A stretch of 64,000 bases of DNA from Streptomyces sp. H27-H1. Lineage in GTDB: Bacteria > Actinomycetota > Actinomycetes > Streptomycetales > Streptomycetaceae. Shown here one piece after another: positions 37,665 to 47,698 of the stretch; position 1 is the stretch's first letter; each line of letters opens with the position of its first letter. The notes beneath the pieces are model-generated. The model worked only from the letters and a program-made list of their open reading frames with translations. It ran no database searches and was not told the origin of the DNA. A program made the position numbers and the translations under genes. The stretch lies in the NCBI RefSeq assembly GCF_026627445.1, contig NZ_JAPNLJ010000004.1:62001-126000 (forward strand), given 5' to 3'.

Positions 37665-37919
37665 ATGGCACACAAGAAGGGCGCATCGTCCACCCGGAAC
37701 GGGCGCGATTCCAATGCCCAGCGGCTCGGCGTGAAGCGCTTCGGCGGTCAGGTCGTTTCCGCTGGTGAGATCCTCGTCCGCCAGCGCGGCACCCACTTCC
37801 ACCCGGGTTCGGGTGTGGGTCGTGGTGGCGATGACACGCTGTTCGCGCTGCTGGCCGGTTCGGTCGAGTTCGGCACGCACCGTGGCCGCAAGGTCGTCAA
37901 CATCGTTCCGGCCGCCTGA
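37665..37919 (+). CDS. rpmA: 50S ribosomal protein L27
   Basis: 84 residues. [20 protein letters not shown] is the flexible N-terminal arm that reaches the peptidyl-transferase centre, followed by LGVKRFGGQ and [22 protein letters not shown]. No N-terminal extension of the Firmicutes type that needs cleavage. AGAGGGACTGAG provides the ribosome site. Confidence 0.98.
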   Translation: MAHKKGASSTRNGRDSNAQRLGVKRFGGQVVSAGEILVRQRGTHFHPGSGVGRGGDDTLFALLAGSVEFGTHRGRKVVNIVPAA

Positions 37920-37954
37920 TTCAGCTCTGCTGATCTGAAGCGTTCGTAACACCC

Positions 37955-38011
37955 CGAGGGCGGATCTCAGCTCTTCCCGGCGGAAGCCGGGAAGAGAGGT
38001 CCGCCCTCGGC
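37955..38011 (+). terminator. Large two-part hairpin between rpmA and obg
   Basis: CCGAGGGCGGA (37955-37965) pairs with TCCGCCCTCGG (38001-38011), and inside it CTCTTCCCGGC (37972-37982) pairs with GCCGGGAAGAG (37987-37997). It should strongly reduce read-through, so obg probably has its own promoter in 38012-38098, perhaps around TTGTCACTTAGACACG and GTTTAAT. Confidence 0.8.
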
Positions 38012-38098
38012 GCGTTGTCACTTAGACACGTTTAATGGGTAGCAAGGCCTACCCCCCGGGCTTTCCGGGATATTCCCGCTGTATCTGGAGGAACAACC

Positions 38099-39541
38099 AT
38101 GACCACCTTCGTGGACCGCGTCGAGCTGCACGTCGCCGCGGGTAACGGGGGCCACGGCTGCGCCTCCGTTCACCGGGAGAAGTTCAAGCCGCTCGGCGGC
38201 CCCGATGGCGGCACCGGCGGCCGTGGCGGCGACGTCATCCTGGTGGTGGAGCAGGCTGTCACCACCCTGCTGGACTACCACCACAGCCCCCACCGCAAGG
38301 CCACCAACGGCAAGCCCGGCGCGGGCGACAACCGTTCCGGCAAGGACGGCGAGGACATGATCCTCCCGGTGCCGGACGGCACCGTCGTCCTCGACAAGGA
38401 GGGCAACGTCCTCGCCGACCTCGTCGGCCAGGGCACCACCTACGTCGCGGCCGAAGGCGGCCGTGGCGGCCTCGGCAACGCCGCGCTCTCCTCGGCCCGC
38501 CGCAAGGCGCCCGGCTTCGCGCTCCTCGGCGTCCCCGGCACCGGCGGCGAGGTCGTCCTGGAGCTCAAGACCGTCGCCGACGTGGCGCTGGTCGGCTTCC
38601 CGAGCGCCGGCAAGTCCTCGCTGATCTCGGTGCTCTCCGCGGCCAAGCCGAAGATCGCCGACTACCCCTTCACCACCCTCGTCCCCAACCTGGGCGTCGT
38701 CACCGCCGGCTCGACGGTCTACACGATCGCCGACGTCCCGGGCCTCATCCCGGGCGCCAGCCAGGGCAAGGGTCTCGGCCTGGAGTTCCTGCGCCACGTC
38801 GAGCGCTGCTCGATCCTGGTGCACGTCCTGGACACCGCCACCCTGGAGTCCGACCGCGACCCGCTGGCCGACCTCGACGCCATCGAGAACGAGCTCAAGC
38901 TCTACGGCGGCGGCCTGGAGAAGCGCCCGCGCCTCGTCGTCCTCAACAAGGTCGACATCCCGGACGGCCAGGAGCTCGCCGACATGGTCCGCCCGGACCT
39001 CGAGGCCCGCGGCTACAAGGTCTTCGAGGTCTCCGCGGTCTCCCGTACGGGTCTGAAGGAGCTGTCCTTCTTCCTCGCCCAGGTCATCGCGAAGGCCCGC
39101 GCGCGCACGCCGAAGCAGGAGGCGACCCGCGTCATCATCCGGCCGAAGGCCATCGACGACTCCGGTTTCACCATCAAGTACGACGAGGCCGAGGACGTCT
39201 ACCGCGTGCGCGGCGAGAAGCCGGAGCGCTGGGTCCGCCAGACGGACTTCAACATCGACGAGGCCGTCGGCTACCTCGCCGACCGTCTCAACCGCCTCGG
39301 TGTCGAGGACGCGCTGCGCAAGGCCGGTGCCCGTGCGGGTGACGGCGTCGCCATCGGTTCCGACGACAACGCGGTCGTCTTCGACTGGGAGCCGACCATG
39401 ATGGCCGGCGCCGAGATGCTGGGCCGCCGCGGTGAGGACCACCGTCTGGAGGCGCCGCGTCCGGCCACCACGCGCCGCAAGGAAAAGGAAGCGCAGCGGG
39501 ATTCCTCGCAGCAGGAGTACGACGAGTTCCGTCCCTTCTGA
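38099..39541 (+). CDS. obg: GTPase Obg (ObgE/CgtA), ribosome assembly
   Basis: 480 residues. Glycine-rich Obg fold (1-160, [16 protein letters not shown]), G domain with GFPSAGKSS (166-174), DVPGLI and NKVD (NKxD), and a C-terminal OCT domain (about 350-430, [23 protein letters not shown]). It binds GTP/GDP, helps 50S assembly, and in Streptomyces influences the onset of differentiation. ATG at 38099 with GGAGGAAC upstream. Polar, Arg/Lys-rich C-terminal tail of about 50 residues. Confidence 0.97.
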   Translation: MTTFVDRVELHVAAGNGGHGCASVHREKFKPLGGPDGGTGGRGGDVILVVEQAVTTLLDYHHSPHRKATNGKPGAGDNRSGKDGEDMILPVPDGTVVLDKEGNVLADLVGQGTTYVAAEGGRGGLGNAALSSARRKAPGFALLGVPGTGGEVVLELKTVADVALVGFPSAGKSSLISVLSAAKPKIADYPFTTLVPNLGVVTAGSTVYTIADVPGLIPGASQGKGLGLEFLRHVERCSILVHVLDTATLESDRDPLADLDAIENELKLYGGGLEKRPRLVVLNKVDIPDGQELADMVRPDLEARGYKVFEVSAVSRTGLKELSFFLAQVIAKARARTPKQEATRVIIRPKAIDDSGFTIKYDEAEDVYRVRGEKPERWVRQTDFNIDEAVGYLADRLNRLGVEDALRKAGARAGDGVAIGSDDNAVVFDWEPTMMAGAEMLGRRGEDHRLEAPRPATTRRKEKEAQRDSSQQEYDEFRPF

Positions 39542-39554
39542 CCGGATCGCGTAC

Positions 39555-39585
39555 GTGACGGCGGCCGGGTCCCGGCCGCCGTCAC
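39555..39585 (+). terminator. Terminator after obg
   Basis: GTGACGGCGGCCGGG (39555-39569) and CCCGGCCGCCGTCAC (39571-39585) form a near-perfect palindrome of 31 bp. Confidence 0.85.
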
Positions 39586-39668
39586 AGGCTCGTCACAGGT
39601 TCCGGTTATCCCCCCGTCGGGTGGCCGGTCTTAAGGTGACGTTTACTCTTGTGGCCTAGGATCCACGG

Positions 39669-41291
39669 GTGACGAGCACCCATACCTCCACAGTTGCCAT
39701 CGTGGTGATCGCGTACAACGACGCCGAGCTCGTGGGCCAGGCCGTCGCCTCGGCCCTCGCCCAGGGTCCGGTTGTCGCCGAAGTCATCGCGGTCAACGAT
39801 GCGTCCGCCGACGGCACCGCCGAGGTGCTGGACGAGCTGGCGGCCCGCCACCCCCGCGTGAAGGTCGTGCACCGCACGGAGAACAGCGGGGGCTGCGGCA
39901 CCCCCCGCAACGACGGGATCGCGGCCGCGACCGCCCCGTACGTGATGTTCCTGGACAGCGACGACGTCCTGCCCCTCGGGGCGGTCGACGCCCTGGTGAG
40001 TGCCGCCGGGGAACACCGGGCGCCGGTCACGGTCGGATCCTGCGTCCGCCGTGAACTGCCCGAGAGCCGTGACGTGCCCTGGGTGCCCGGGCTCTACACG
40101 CCGGGAGAGGTCATCGAGCGTCCGGCGGACCGCCCGGAGCTGGTCCGCGACACCCTCTGCGTCAACAAGCTGTACGAGCGGGCCTTCCTCGACATGTACG
40201 GGATCCGCTTCCCGGACGGCCGGTTCATCTACGAGGACTTCGTGTTCACCGCCCGTGTGCTGGCGGCCCGCCCCCGCATCGCGGTGATCGCTGACCTCGT
40301 CTACGTGTGGCACGTGCGCCGCAACGCCGCCCAGGTCTCCATCTCGCTGGACCGCAAGGACGTCGGCAACTGGAGTGCGCGCGTGGAAGCCCACCGCGTG
40401 GCCTCCCGGCTGATGAAGGCGTCCTCGCCCGAGCTGGGCCGGGCCTGCCAGGTCAAGTTCCTGGAGTACGACCTGCGCATGTACCTGCGCGAGCTCGGCC
40501 AGGACCCTGGCTACCAGGCCGCCTGGTGGACGCTGACCCGTGACTACGTGGCCGGGTTCGCCGAGGCCGACGTCGAGGCCGCCGGGGCACACGCCCGCTG
40601 GATCGTACGGGTGCTGCGCGCCACCGAGGTGCCGCCCGCCCCCGCCGACCTGCAGCGGCTGACCGGCTTCGCCGCCGACCCGCCCCGCCTGCTGCCCCCG
40701 TACGCGACCGGCCCGGGCGGAGTTCCGGTCTGGAGCGACACGCTGCCCGTGGAGCTGGACCGGCTGGACGAGCTGGAGACGGCGGAGCTGCCGGTCACCA
40801 TCGACGCCGAACCGAGGGGCTGCATCGGCCTCCGGATCCAGGTGCACGACCTGTACGGGCGCCTCGCCGCCGCCGGGCCGCGCACCATCCAGCTGCGCTT
40901 CCAGCCCCGGGGCGACCTGGGCGAGCTGCTGGTCGCCGAGCCGGTGGAGCTGCACCCCACGTCCGACGGCGCCCGGTGGACCGCGGAGCTGCCCTTCCGG
41001 CTCACCACGCTGGCGAGCCTCGGGCGGGGCGAGGGGCGGCGGGGACTGCAGGCCTGGGACGTGAAGCTGAGCGTGGAGTGCGCGGACGGGAGCTCCCTGC
41101 TCACCTCCCCGCGTCCCCTCAGTCGCCTGCTCCACCGGCGGGTGCTGCCCAGCAGCCGGTACGGTGTCCTGTTGGCGCAGCCCTACCGCACGACCGGCGG
41201 GTCGCTGGCGCTGAGGCTCGCGCCCGGTTACTCCGGCGTCCTGAGTTTGGCCCGACACCGCTTCAACCGGGCCCGCATAGTCCGCGGCTAG
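39669..41291 (+). CDS. GT2 family glycosyltransferase (wall glycopolymer cluster)
   Basis: 540 residues. The GT-A fold (about 8-230) shows VAIVVIAYNDAELV, the SGGCGTPRNDGI segment, FLDSDDV (DxD metal site) and a helical region with DTLCVNKLYERAF. The remaining 300 residues contain a beta-rich domain (about 380-500) of unknown role. N-terminal half is clearly related to the N-terminal half of the protein encoded at 43629-46496 (SGGCGxPRN, YVMFLDSDDV, TLxxNKxYxRAF). It probably adds sugars to a wall teichoic-acid-like polymer in the cytoplasm. TAGGAT lies 6 nt before the GTG with no ribosome site (leaderless candidate). galE starts 65 bp downstream. Confidence 0.85.
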   Translation: MTSTHTSTVAIVVIAYNDAELVGQAVASALAQGPVVAEVIAVNDASADGTAEVLDELAARHPRVKVVHRTENSGGCGTPRNDGIAAATAPYVMFLDSDDVLPLGAVDALVSAAGEHRAPVTVGSCVRRELPESRDVPWVPGLYTPGEVIERPADRPELVRDTLCVNKLYERAFLDMYGIRFPDGRFIYEDFVFTARVLAARPRIAVIADLVYVWHVRRNAAQVSISLDRKDVGNWSARVEAHRVASRLMKASSPELGRACQVKFLEYDLRMYLRELGQDPGYQAAWWTLTRDYVAGFAEADVEAAGAHARWIVRVLRATEVPPAPADLQRLTGFAADPPRLLPPYATGPGGVPVWSDTLPVELDRLDELETAELPVTIDAEPRGCIGLRIQVHDLYGRLAAAGPRTIQLRFQPRGDLGELLVAEPVELHPTSDGARWTAELPFRLTTLASLGRGEGRRGLQAWDVKLSVECADGSSLLTSPRPLSRLLHRRVLPSSRYGVLLAQPYRTTGGSLALRLAPGYSGVLSLARHRFNRARIVRG

Positions 41292-41356
41292 AGCGGAACC
41301 CGGCCGGACGGCATGGCGCCGGACGAGAAGTACGAAAGAGAACTAGGGAGACACGC

Positions 41357-42346
41357 ATGACGTTTCTGATCACTGGTGGTGCCGGTTACATCGGGGCGCA
41401 CGTCGTCCGCGCGATGCTGCTCGCGGGTGAGGAGGTCGTGGTTCTGGACGACCTCTCCACCGGGAACGCCGACCGCGTCCCGCAGGGCGTCCCGCTGGTG
41501 GTCGGTTCCGTGCTCGACCGCCAGGTCCTGGACGAGACCTTCGCCCGGCACCGGATCACGGGCGTGGTCCACCTGGCGGGCAAGAAGCAGGTCGGCGAGT
41601 CCGTCGAGAAGCCGTTGCACTACTACGAGGAGAACGTGGGCGGCCTCACGGTCCTGCTGCAGGCCGTGGCCGCCGCGGGCGTGCGCAACTTCCTCTTCTC
41701 CTCCTCCGCCTCCGTGTACGGGATGCCGGACGTGGACCTCGTCACCGAGGACACCCCGTGCCTGCCGCTGAGCCCGTACGGCGAGACGAAGCTGGCGGGC
41801 GAGTGGCTGGTGCGCGCCGCGGGCAAGGCCCACGGCATCTCCACCGCGTGCCTGCGCTACTTCAACGTGGCGGGCGCCGCGACCCCCGAGCTCGCCGACA
41901 CCGGGGTCTACAACCTGGTCCCGATGATCTTCGAGCGCTTCGACAAGGGCGAGGGCGCCCGGATCTTCGGTGACGACTACCCGACCACGGACGGCACCTG
42001 CATCCGCGACTACATCCACGTCGCCGACCTCGCGGAGGCCCACGTGGTGGCCGCCCGCAAGCTCGTCGAATGGGGCGCGCAGGGCGAGTACAAGGACCTC
42101 ACCGTCAACATCGGCCGCGGTGAGGGCGTATCCGTCCGCGAGATGGTCGAGCTGGTGAACGAGGCCACCGGGCACACCGGTCCCGCCTACGCGCCCGCGG
42201 TCTCCCCGCGCCGCGCCGGCGATCCGGCGAAGGTCGTCGCCTCCGCCGACCGGATCTCGGCGGAGCTGGGCTGGAAGGCCCGCCACGACGTCCGCGAGAT
42301 GATCACCTCGGCCTGGGAGGGCTGGGAGGCCCACCGCAAGGCCTGA
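41357..42346 (+). CDS. galE: UDP-glucose 4-epimerase-like (extended SDR)
   Basis: 329 residues. GGAGYIGAH NAD-binding motif (7-15), a typical SSSASVYG serine region, and the catalytic pair Tyr141-Lys145 in SPYGETK. TDGTCIRDYIHVADLAEAH is the GalE signature. It interconverts UDP-glucose and UDP-galactose (or N-acetyl forms). Its position among wall-glycopolymer genes suggests that it supplies UDP-galactose-type sugars for the polymer rather than for galactose use. ATG at 41357 with AGGGAGA upstream. A 20-bp perfect hairpin follows. Confidence 0.9.
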   Translation: MTFLITGGAGYIGAHVVRAMLLAGEEVVVLDDLSTGNADRVPQGVPLVVGSVLDRQVLDETFARHRITGVVHLAGKKQVGESVEKPLHYYEENVGGLTVLLQAVAAAGVRNFLFSSSASVYGMPDVDLVTEDTPCLPLSPYGETKLAGEWLVRAAGKAHGISTACLRYFNVAGAATPELADTGVYNLVPMIFERFDKGEGARIFGDDYPTTDGTCIRDYIHVADLAEAHVVAARKLVEWGAQGEYKDLTVNIGRGEGVSVREMVELVNEATGHTGPAYAPAVSPRRAGDPAKVVASADRISAELGWKARHDVREMITSAWEGWEAHRKA

Positions 42347-42383
42347 CCGCCTGCCGCGCGGCCGCCTCCCGCGCGGAAGAACC

Positions 42384-42429
42384 TACGAAGCCGCCCGCCC
42401 CGGAATCGACCGGGGCGGGCGGCTTCGTA
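42384..42429. terminator. Bidirectional terminator, 20-bp perfect stem
   Basis: The 20 bases at 42384-42403 (TACGAAGCC... to ...CCCCGG) pair perfectly with 42410-42429, loop AATCGA. It lies between converging galE and the GT4 gene. Confidence 0.93.
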
Positions 42430-42444
42430 CGTACTCTGTCGGGC

Positions 42445-43632
42445 TCAGCGCTCCAGGAAGGAGAACAGCTCTTCCCACCGGTCGGTGATGTCGGCGCTGG
42501 AGTACCGCTGCACGTTGTGGAAGGCGGCGTCGCCGAGCCGGTCGCGCAGTTCGCGGCTGGCCATCAGCCGCTCCAGCTGCCCGGCCAGCTCCATCGTGTT
42601 GCCGAGCCGGGCCAGCAGCCCGTCCTCGTCGTGCGTCACGATCTCCCGTACGCCCGGCGCGCAGTCGAAGGCGGCCACCGGCACACCCGCGGCCATCGCC
42701 TCCAGCAGGGTGATCGGGAACCCTTCGGCGCGCGAGGCCTGGGCGAAGACGGAGGCGCCACGCAGTGCGCCCAGCACGTCGTTGGTGCTGCCCATCCACT
42801 CCACGGAGTCCGTCAGGCCGAGCCCGGCGGCGTGCGCCCGCAAGGCTGCCTCCTCCGCGCCCGCCCCGTAGATCCGCAGGACCCAGTCGGGGTGGTGCGC
42901 AGAGGCGTCCGCCCAGGCGTCGAGCAGCAGGTCCATGCCCTTCTCGAAGGCGAGGCGGCCGACGCTCGCCACCACCTTCCCGGTGCGCGGGGCGGGGGAG
43001 GCGGGCATGAACGGCAGCGGGTTCGGCATGCTGGAGACGTTGTCCATGCCCGAGCGGATCCACCGGTCCGAGTCCTCGGGGGTCAGGACGAGCATGCGGT
43101 CGACCTCCCGGTAGTACCGGCGGACGCGCTGGCCCCGGGTGGACTTGTTGCTGGCCTCGAAGGACTCGTGGCTCATGCCGATGACCGTGCACCCCTTGGT
43201 GTCGGCCAGGGCGAGCCACTCCATCGCCCAGACCTGGGTGACGATCACCACGGCGCCCGGGCGGGCCGCGCGCAGCAGCTCGCCCAGCTGGTCGGCCTTG
43301 GCCCGCATCGTCGCCCGGCGGGCCGCCTGGCGGCGCCGTTCGGGCGCGTTGAGCCGGCCCTTGATGCCTTGCAGCTGGCGGGCCGCCGGCGGGTGGGCCT
43401 CGTACAGCGTCGTCGTCGCGTAGGGCAGGTCCGCCGGGAGCTGCTGGCGGAGCTCCTCGGCGACGGGGACGATGCCGATGACGTGGACCCGGTGCCCGCG
43501 GTCGCTGAACAGCCGGGCCATCTGGTGCGACCAGGTGGTCACGCCGCCGAGCTCGTCCAGGCTGTTGGAGATGAGGAAGATGTCACGACCGCCGACGGTG
43601 TCTTCCGGGGCGGTGGAAGTCTGCTGGCTCAC
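42445..43632 (-). CDS. GT4 family glycosyltransferase
   Basis: 395 residues, GT-B fold. DELGGVTTWSHQMARL near the N terminus, then VVASVGRLAFEKGMDLLLDAWA, and the C-terminal EGFPITLLEAMAAGVPVAAFD with the EX7E motif of GT4 retaining enzymes. It adds a sugar from a nucleotide donor. GTG start at 43632 overlaps the stop of the upstream gene as GTGA, so both are in one operon, read from right to left. Likely involved in linking or decorating the glycerol-phosphate-containing wall polymer. Confidence 0.88.
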   Translation of the reverse strand: MSQQTSTAPEDTVGGRDIFLISNSLDELGGVTTWSHQMARLFSDRGHRVHVIGIVPVAEELRQQLPADLPYATTTLYEAHPPAARQLQGIKGRLNAPERRRQAARRATMRAKADQLGELLRAARPGAVVIVTQVWAMEWLALADTKGCTVIGMSHESFEASNKSTRGQRVRRYYREVDRMLVLTPEDSDRWIRSGMDNVSSMPNPLPFMPASPAPRTGKVVASVGRLAFEKGMDLLLDAWADASAHHPDWVLRIYGAGAEEAALRAHAAGLGLTDSVEWMGSTNDVLGALRGASVFAQASRAEGFPITLLEAMAAGVPVAAFDCAPGVREIVTHDEDGLLARLGNTMELAGQLERLMASRELRDRLGDAAFHNVQRYSSADITDRWEELFSFLER

Positions 43633-46496
43633 TTGCCGCTCCTGAAGAACTTGTCGACGATCCGGCGGGCCGCGTCCCCGCGGTCGTACTCGCCGAACTC
43701 GGCGAGGAAACGCTGACGCGCCTCGGCGTACTTGGCGTCCGCCTCCTCGAAGGCGGAGAGGGCCTGGAGAAGTTCGTCCGCGGTGGCGACCACCGGGCCG
43801 GGAGCCTTCTCCTTGAGGTCGAAGTACGTGCCGCGGATGTCGTTCGCGTACTTCTCGTAGTCGTACGCGAAGAACAGCATCGGCCGGTCCAGGACCGCGT
43901 AGTCGAACATCACGGACGAGTAGTCGGTGATCAGTCCGTCGGCGAGTTCCAGCAGCGGCGTGATGTCGTGGTGCCGGGACACGTCGATGATCCGGCCCGC
44001 GACCGACGGCGGCAGCGAGACGCTGTTGAGGTAGTGGGTGCGCACCAGCAGTGTGAAGCGGTCACCGAGCCGGTCGGCGAACTCCTCCACGTCGAAGGGG
44101 AACTGGAAGCGCTCCACCGCCCCGTCCGCGTTCGCCCGGAAGGTCGGCGCGTACAGCAGCACCTTCTTCTCCGGGTCGATCCCGAGCTCGCCGGCCAGGG
44201 GACCGCGGACCCGCTCCCCGCTGTTCGCCTCTGAGCGGTGGGCCGCGACCAGGGCGTCGTTGCGCGGGTAGCCGGTGCGCAGCAGCACCTCGTCCCGCAG
44301 CCGGAAACCCTTGGCGAGGGTGCGGGCATCGTGCTCGGAGCGGATCAGGAAGTGGTCGAAGCGGTCGACGGCCGTCTGGAAGCGGACCTGGCCCGGACGG
44401 TCCTGCGCCTTGGTGCGCGGCTCGTGGAAGCCCATCCGCTTGAGCGCGGAGCCGTGCCAGGTCTGGATGTACGTGGTTCCCGGGCGCTTGGCCAGCGCCA
44501 GGGGGAAGCCCTGGTTGTCGATCCAGTACTCGGCCTGCGCCAGCGCCCTCAGGTAGGGCCAGCTCCAGCGCCGGACCAGGGTGGCCTCCTTGGGGAAGCC
44601 GACGGGCTTGCCGCCCGCGTACGACCAGATCGCCTCGAAGGGCACGCCGGAGCGCACCAGCTCCTCGTAGATCGCCTTCGGGCTGTCGCTGTACTGCTTG
44701 CCCATGTGGCTCTCGAAGACGACCGTGCCCTTCTTGATCGGCAGCTTCGAGAAGACCTCGTGGTAGACCTTCACCTTCTGCTCGCCCGAGCCGAGGTTGC
44801 GGCGGGCCCGCAGGGCCTTGCGCAGGCCCCGCTTGACCACGCCGGCGGTCTTTCCGTGCATCGCGCCGTTGAGCAGCGTCTGGGTGCGCACGGCGGCGGG
44901 GCCCTCGGCGGTCAGGACGTAGGAGAGGTTGCCCTTCTTGGTCATCTCCGGCTCGAAGCGGTCGGAGACCAGCCGGGTCAGCCGCGGGCGCACGCGCAGT
45001 CGGGTCGCCTTGTCCAGGTCGACCCCGCCGACGGAGACGCGGGTGGTGAGCTGGTCGCCGCCGGCCTTCAACTTCAGGCGTACGTCCCAGACCGCGTCGA
45101 TGATGCCGAGCGGGCGGACGGTGCCGGCGACGTCGGCCGTGGCCTTCCACACGATCGTGTCACCGGCGTGGCGCACGGTTGCCACCGGGAAGCTGAAGGA
45201 GCGCACACCGATCTGCCTGCGGGCGCGGAACTCCAGCGTGGCCTGCAGCTCCGCCTCGGGGCGGATCCTGCCCAGCGGGTTCACCACGGAGCCCGACAGG
45301 GTGACGGTGCCGCGGCCGTCGTCCTCGTACGCGGTGAGGCGGTTGCCCAGCGTGAGGGAGGTGAGCGGCACGGAGTCGAAGCCCTGGTCGGTGACGTCCA
45401 GTATCCGGCGGCCCTCGGCGTCGTCGATGTGCCGGTCGCACCAGTAGACGCGCCCGTCGCGCTCGGCGAGCGGGGAGGTGAGCCGGCCGTTGTTGGTCAT
45501 GGCGTCGGCGGCCGACAGGAGGTTGTCCCAGTCCTCCTTGCCGAGCAGGTAGGCGCAGATGGCCTGCAGGCTCGTGACCTGCTCGTACGCGGCCGGGTCG
45601 ATGCCGGCCAGGTAGCCGTTGGCGAGCCGGGCGAACTCCCGGCGGTAGTCGTCACTGAGCAGGGGCAGGTCCCGCAGGTGCAGCACCAGGTCGTGCTTGA
45701 GGAACTTGCGGTCCTTCGCGGACTTGATCTCCGAGTGGCCCTTGGCGGCCAGCAGGTCGTCGACGCGGCGGTGGATCTCCATCCGGTGGACGAAGTTCTC
45801 GATCTCGTGCCGCCGGTTGCTGATCGACTTCGCCGAGGCCTTCTCGATCACGTTCCAGAAGTAGACGTGATTCGGGATGAGCGTGATGCGGCTGGCGGCG
45901 ACGTAGGCCTGCGCGGAGAACAGCAGGTCCTCGTAGTGGATGCCGACCGGGAACTCCAGGCCCTGCTCCAGCAGGAACGCGCGCCGGTAGCACTTGTTCG
46001 TGGAGAGGGTGTCGTAGACCAGCAGGTCCGGGTACTCGGTGATCGACTCCAGCGTGCGGGTGCGCGAGTAGATCCACGGGTACCACTCGGTGGTCTTGGT
46101 CGAACGGCTGTCGAGGTGGACCCGGACGCACATGCCCGAGACCAGGTCGGAACCGGTCCGCTCGGCGGCGTCCAGCATGTTGCGGCAGGCGTTGCGTTCC
46201 AGCACGTCATCGCTGTCCAGGAACATGACGTACGTACCGGTGGCCTGCTGGATGCCGTGATTGCGCGGGGCACCGCAGCCGCCGCTGTTCTCCGGCAGCT
46301 GGAAGGCGCGCACTCTCCCCGGGTGCGCGGCTTCGAGCTCTTGGGCGGCCGCGTAGGACCCGTCCTTGCTGCAGTCGTCGACGATCACGACTTCGACCCC
46401 GTGCAGGGTCTGGTCCAAAACCGACTGGACGGCAGCCGGGAGACGCTCTGCGTCGTTGTAGACGATGACGACCACGGAGACGTCAGGCACGTGCAC
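43629..46496 (-). CDS. GT2 - CDP-glycerol glycerophosphotransferase fusion (TagF-like)
   Basis: 955 residues in two enzymatic parts. The N-terminal GT2 domain (about 5-240) has VVIVYNDAERLP, SGGCGAPRNHGI and FLDSDDV (DxD). The middle (about 330-560) is beta-rich. The C-terminal part (about 600-950) is a glycerophosphotransferase: FESHMGKQYSDSPKAIYEEL, TWHGSALKRMGF, RTGYPRNDAL, LLYAPTFR and LITDYSSVMFDYAVLDRP, matching TagF/TagB enzymes with the catalytic histidines in TWHG and TYLN-like RTHYLNS. It would add both sugars and glycerol-phosphate to a growing teichoic acid. The start is GTG at 46496; an upstream gene of the other strand is divergent. Confidence 0.9.
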   Translation of the reverse strand: MHVPDVSVVVIVYNDAERLPAAVQSVLDQTLHGVEVVIVDDCSKDGSYAAAQELEAAHPGRVRAFQLPENSGGCGAPRNHGIQQATGTYVMFLDSDDVLERNACRNMLDAAERTGSDLVSGMCVRVHLDSRSTKTTEWYPWIYSRTRTLESITEYPDLLVYDTLSTNKCYRRAFLLEQGLEFPVGIHYEDLLFSAQAYVAASRITLIPNHVYFWNVIEKASAKSISNRRHEIENFVHRMEIHRRVDDLLAAKGHSEIKSAKDRKFLKHDLVLHLRDLPLLSDDYRREFARLANGYLAGIDPAAYEQVTSLQAICAYLLGKEDWDNLLSAADAMTNNGRLTSPLAERDGRVYWCDRHIDDAEGRRILDVTDQGFDSVPLTSLTLGNRLTAYEDDGRGTVTLSGSVVNPLGRIRPEAELQATLEFRARRQIGVRSFSFPVATVRHAGDTIVWKATADVAGTVRPLGIIDAVWDVRLKLKAGGDQLTTRVSVGGVDLDKATRLRVRPRLTRLVSDRFEPEMTKKGNLSYVLTAEGPAAVRTQTLLNGAMHGKTAGVVKRGLRKALRARRNLGSGEQKVKVYHEVFSKLPIKKGTVVFESHMGKQYSDSPKAIYEELVRSGVPFEAIWSYAGGKPVGFPKEATLVRRWSWPYLRALAQAEYWIDNQGFPLALAKRPGTTYIQTWHGSALKRMGFHEPRTKAQDRPGQVRFQTAVDRFDHFLIRSEHDARTLAKGFRLRDEVLLRTGYPRNDALVAAHRSEANSGERVRGPLAGELGIDPEKKVLLYAPTFRANADGAVERFQFPFDVEEFADRLGDRFTLLVRTHYLNSVSLPPSVAGRIIDVSRHHDITPLLELADGLITDYSSVMFDYAVLDRPMLFFAYDYEKYANDIRGTYFDLKEKAPGPVVATADELLQALSAFEEADAKYAEARQRFLAEFGEYDRGDAARRIVDKFFRSGK

Positions 46497-46653
46497 CTCA
46501 ATCCCTCTGTTTCATTGCTCTTATCCCGTCAAAGCTACCGTGTGCGGCACTCGCCTCGGTCAGGGCGCCCCCCGGCGTGCATACTTCTCAGAAAGAGGTG
46601 AGTGGCAGGTCCGGTCGCCCTAAACCACCCGTTCGGACCCGCAGGAAGTATTC

Positions 46654-47646
46654 ATGAAGCTGTCTGTCGTAGTCCCTTGCTACAACGAGGAAGCTGTCAT
46701 CGACAGCTTCGACACGGAGATCCGCAAGGTCCTGGACGTTCTTCCCGTCGAGTATGAGGTGTGCTACGTCGACGACGGCAGTCGCGACGGGACCCTCGGC
46801 AAACTCCGCAAGATCGCGGCGCAGCACGCCGACCAGACCCGCTACGTCTCCTTCAGCCGGAACTTCGGCAAGGAGGCCGGCATGCTCGCCGGCCTGCGCG
46901 AGGCGACCGGCGACGCCGTGGTGATCATGGACGCGGACCTCCAGCACCCGCCGGAGCTCATCGCCACCATGCTCGACTACTACCGGCAGGGCCACGACCA
47001 GATCATCGCCCGCCGCACCCGCGAAGGGGACAAGAAGCTCCGCAGCGCGCTGAGCCGCCTCTACTACCGGGGTGTCAACCGGTGGGTCGACGTGGAGCTC
47101 ACCGACGGGGTCGGCGACTTCCGGATGCTGTCCCGCCCGGCCGTGGACGCCCTGCTGTCGCTGCCCGAGTACAACCGCTTCTCCAAGGGCCTCTTCTCCT
47201 GGATCGGCTTCGACACGGTCCACTTCGACTACCGCAACGCGCAGCGCGAGGCCGGCGAGACGAAGTGGAAGTTCGGGGCCCTGCTGAACTACGGCATGGA
47301 TGGGCTGATCTCCTTCAACAACCGGCCGCTGCGCATCGCCATCTGGGTGGGCGTGTCGCTGGTGGCGATGACGGGGCTGTACGCCCTGTGGATCGCGGCC
47401 TGGGCGATGACGCACGGTGTGGAGTCCCCGGGATACGTGAGTCTCGTCGCGCTCATCGCGGGTCTGGGCGGCGTACAGATGATCATGCTGGGTCTGATCG
47501 GTGAGTACATCGGCCGCATCTACTACGAGAGCAAGCGCAGGCCGCACTTCCTGGTGAAGGAGTCGCACGGCGCCGACCGGCCGTCCACGGACGTCCGCAG
47601 CGCCCGGCCCGAGACCCCGGCCGTGATCGCGGAGCGCAGCAGCTGA
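46654..47646 (+). CDS. GtrB/DPM-like polyprenyl-phosphate glycosyltransferase
   Basis: 330 residues. MKLSVVVPCYNEEAVIDSF start, VDDGSRDGT, SFSRNFGKEAGMLAGL and MDADLQHPPE (DxD) are signatures of GT2 enzymes that load a sugar on undecaprenyl or polyprenyl phosphate. Two membrane segments follow (about 230-255 and 265-290). With GtrA encoded downstream it should make a lipid-linked sugar that is flipped outside and used to decorate wall polymers. ATG at 46654 with CAGGAAG upstream. CATACT (46578-46583) is a possible -10. Confidence 0.9.
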   Translation: MKLSVVVPCYNEEAVIDSFDTEIRKVLDVLPVEYEVCYVDDGSRDGTLGKLRKIAAQHADQTRYVSFSRNFGKEAGMLAGLREATGDAVVIMDADLQHPPELIATMLDYYRQGHDQIIARRTREGDKKLRSALSRLYYRGVNRWVDVELTDGVGDFRMLSRPAVDALLSLPEYNRFSKGLFSWIGFDTVHFDYRNAQREAGETKWKFGALLNYGMDGLISFNNRPLRIAIWVGVSLVAMTGLYALWIAAWAMTHGVESPGYVSLVALIAGLGGVQMIMLGLIGEYIGRIYYESKRRPHFLVKESHGADRPSTDVRSARPETPAVIAERSS

Positions 47647-47698
47647 TGTCGCGCACGACGAACGGGCCGGCCGAGCAGGATCAGACGGACAAGCGGAC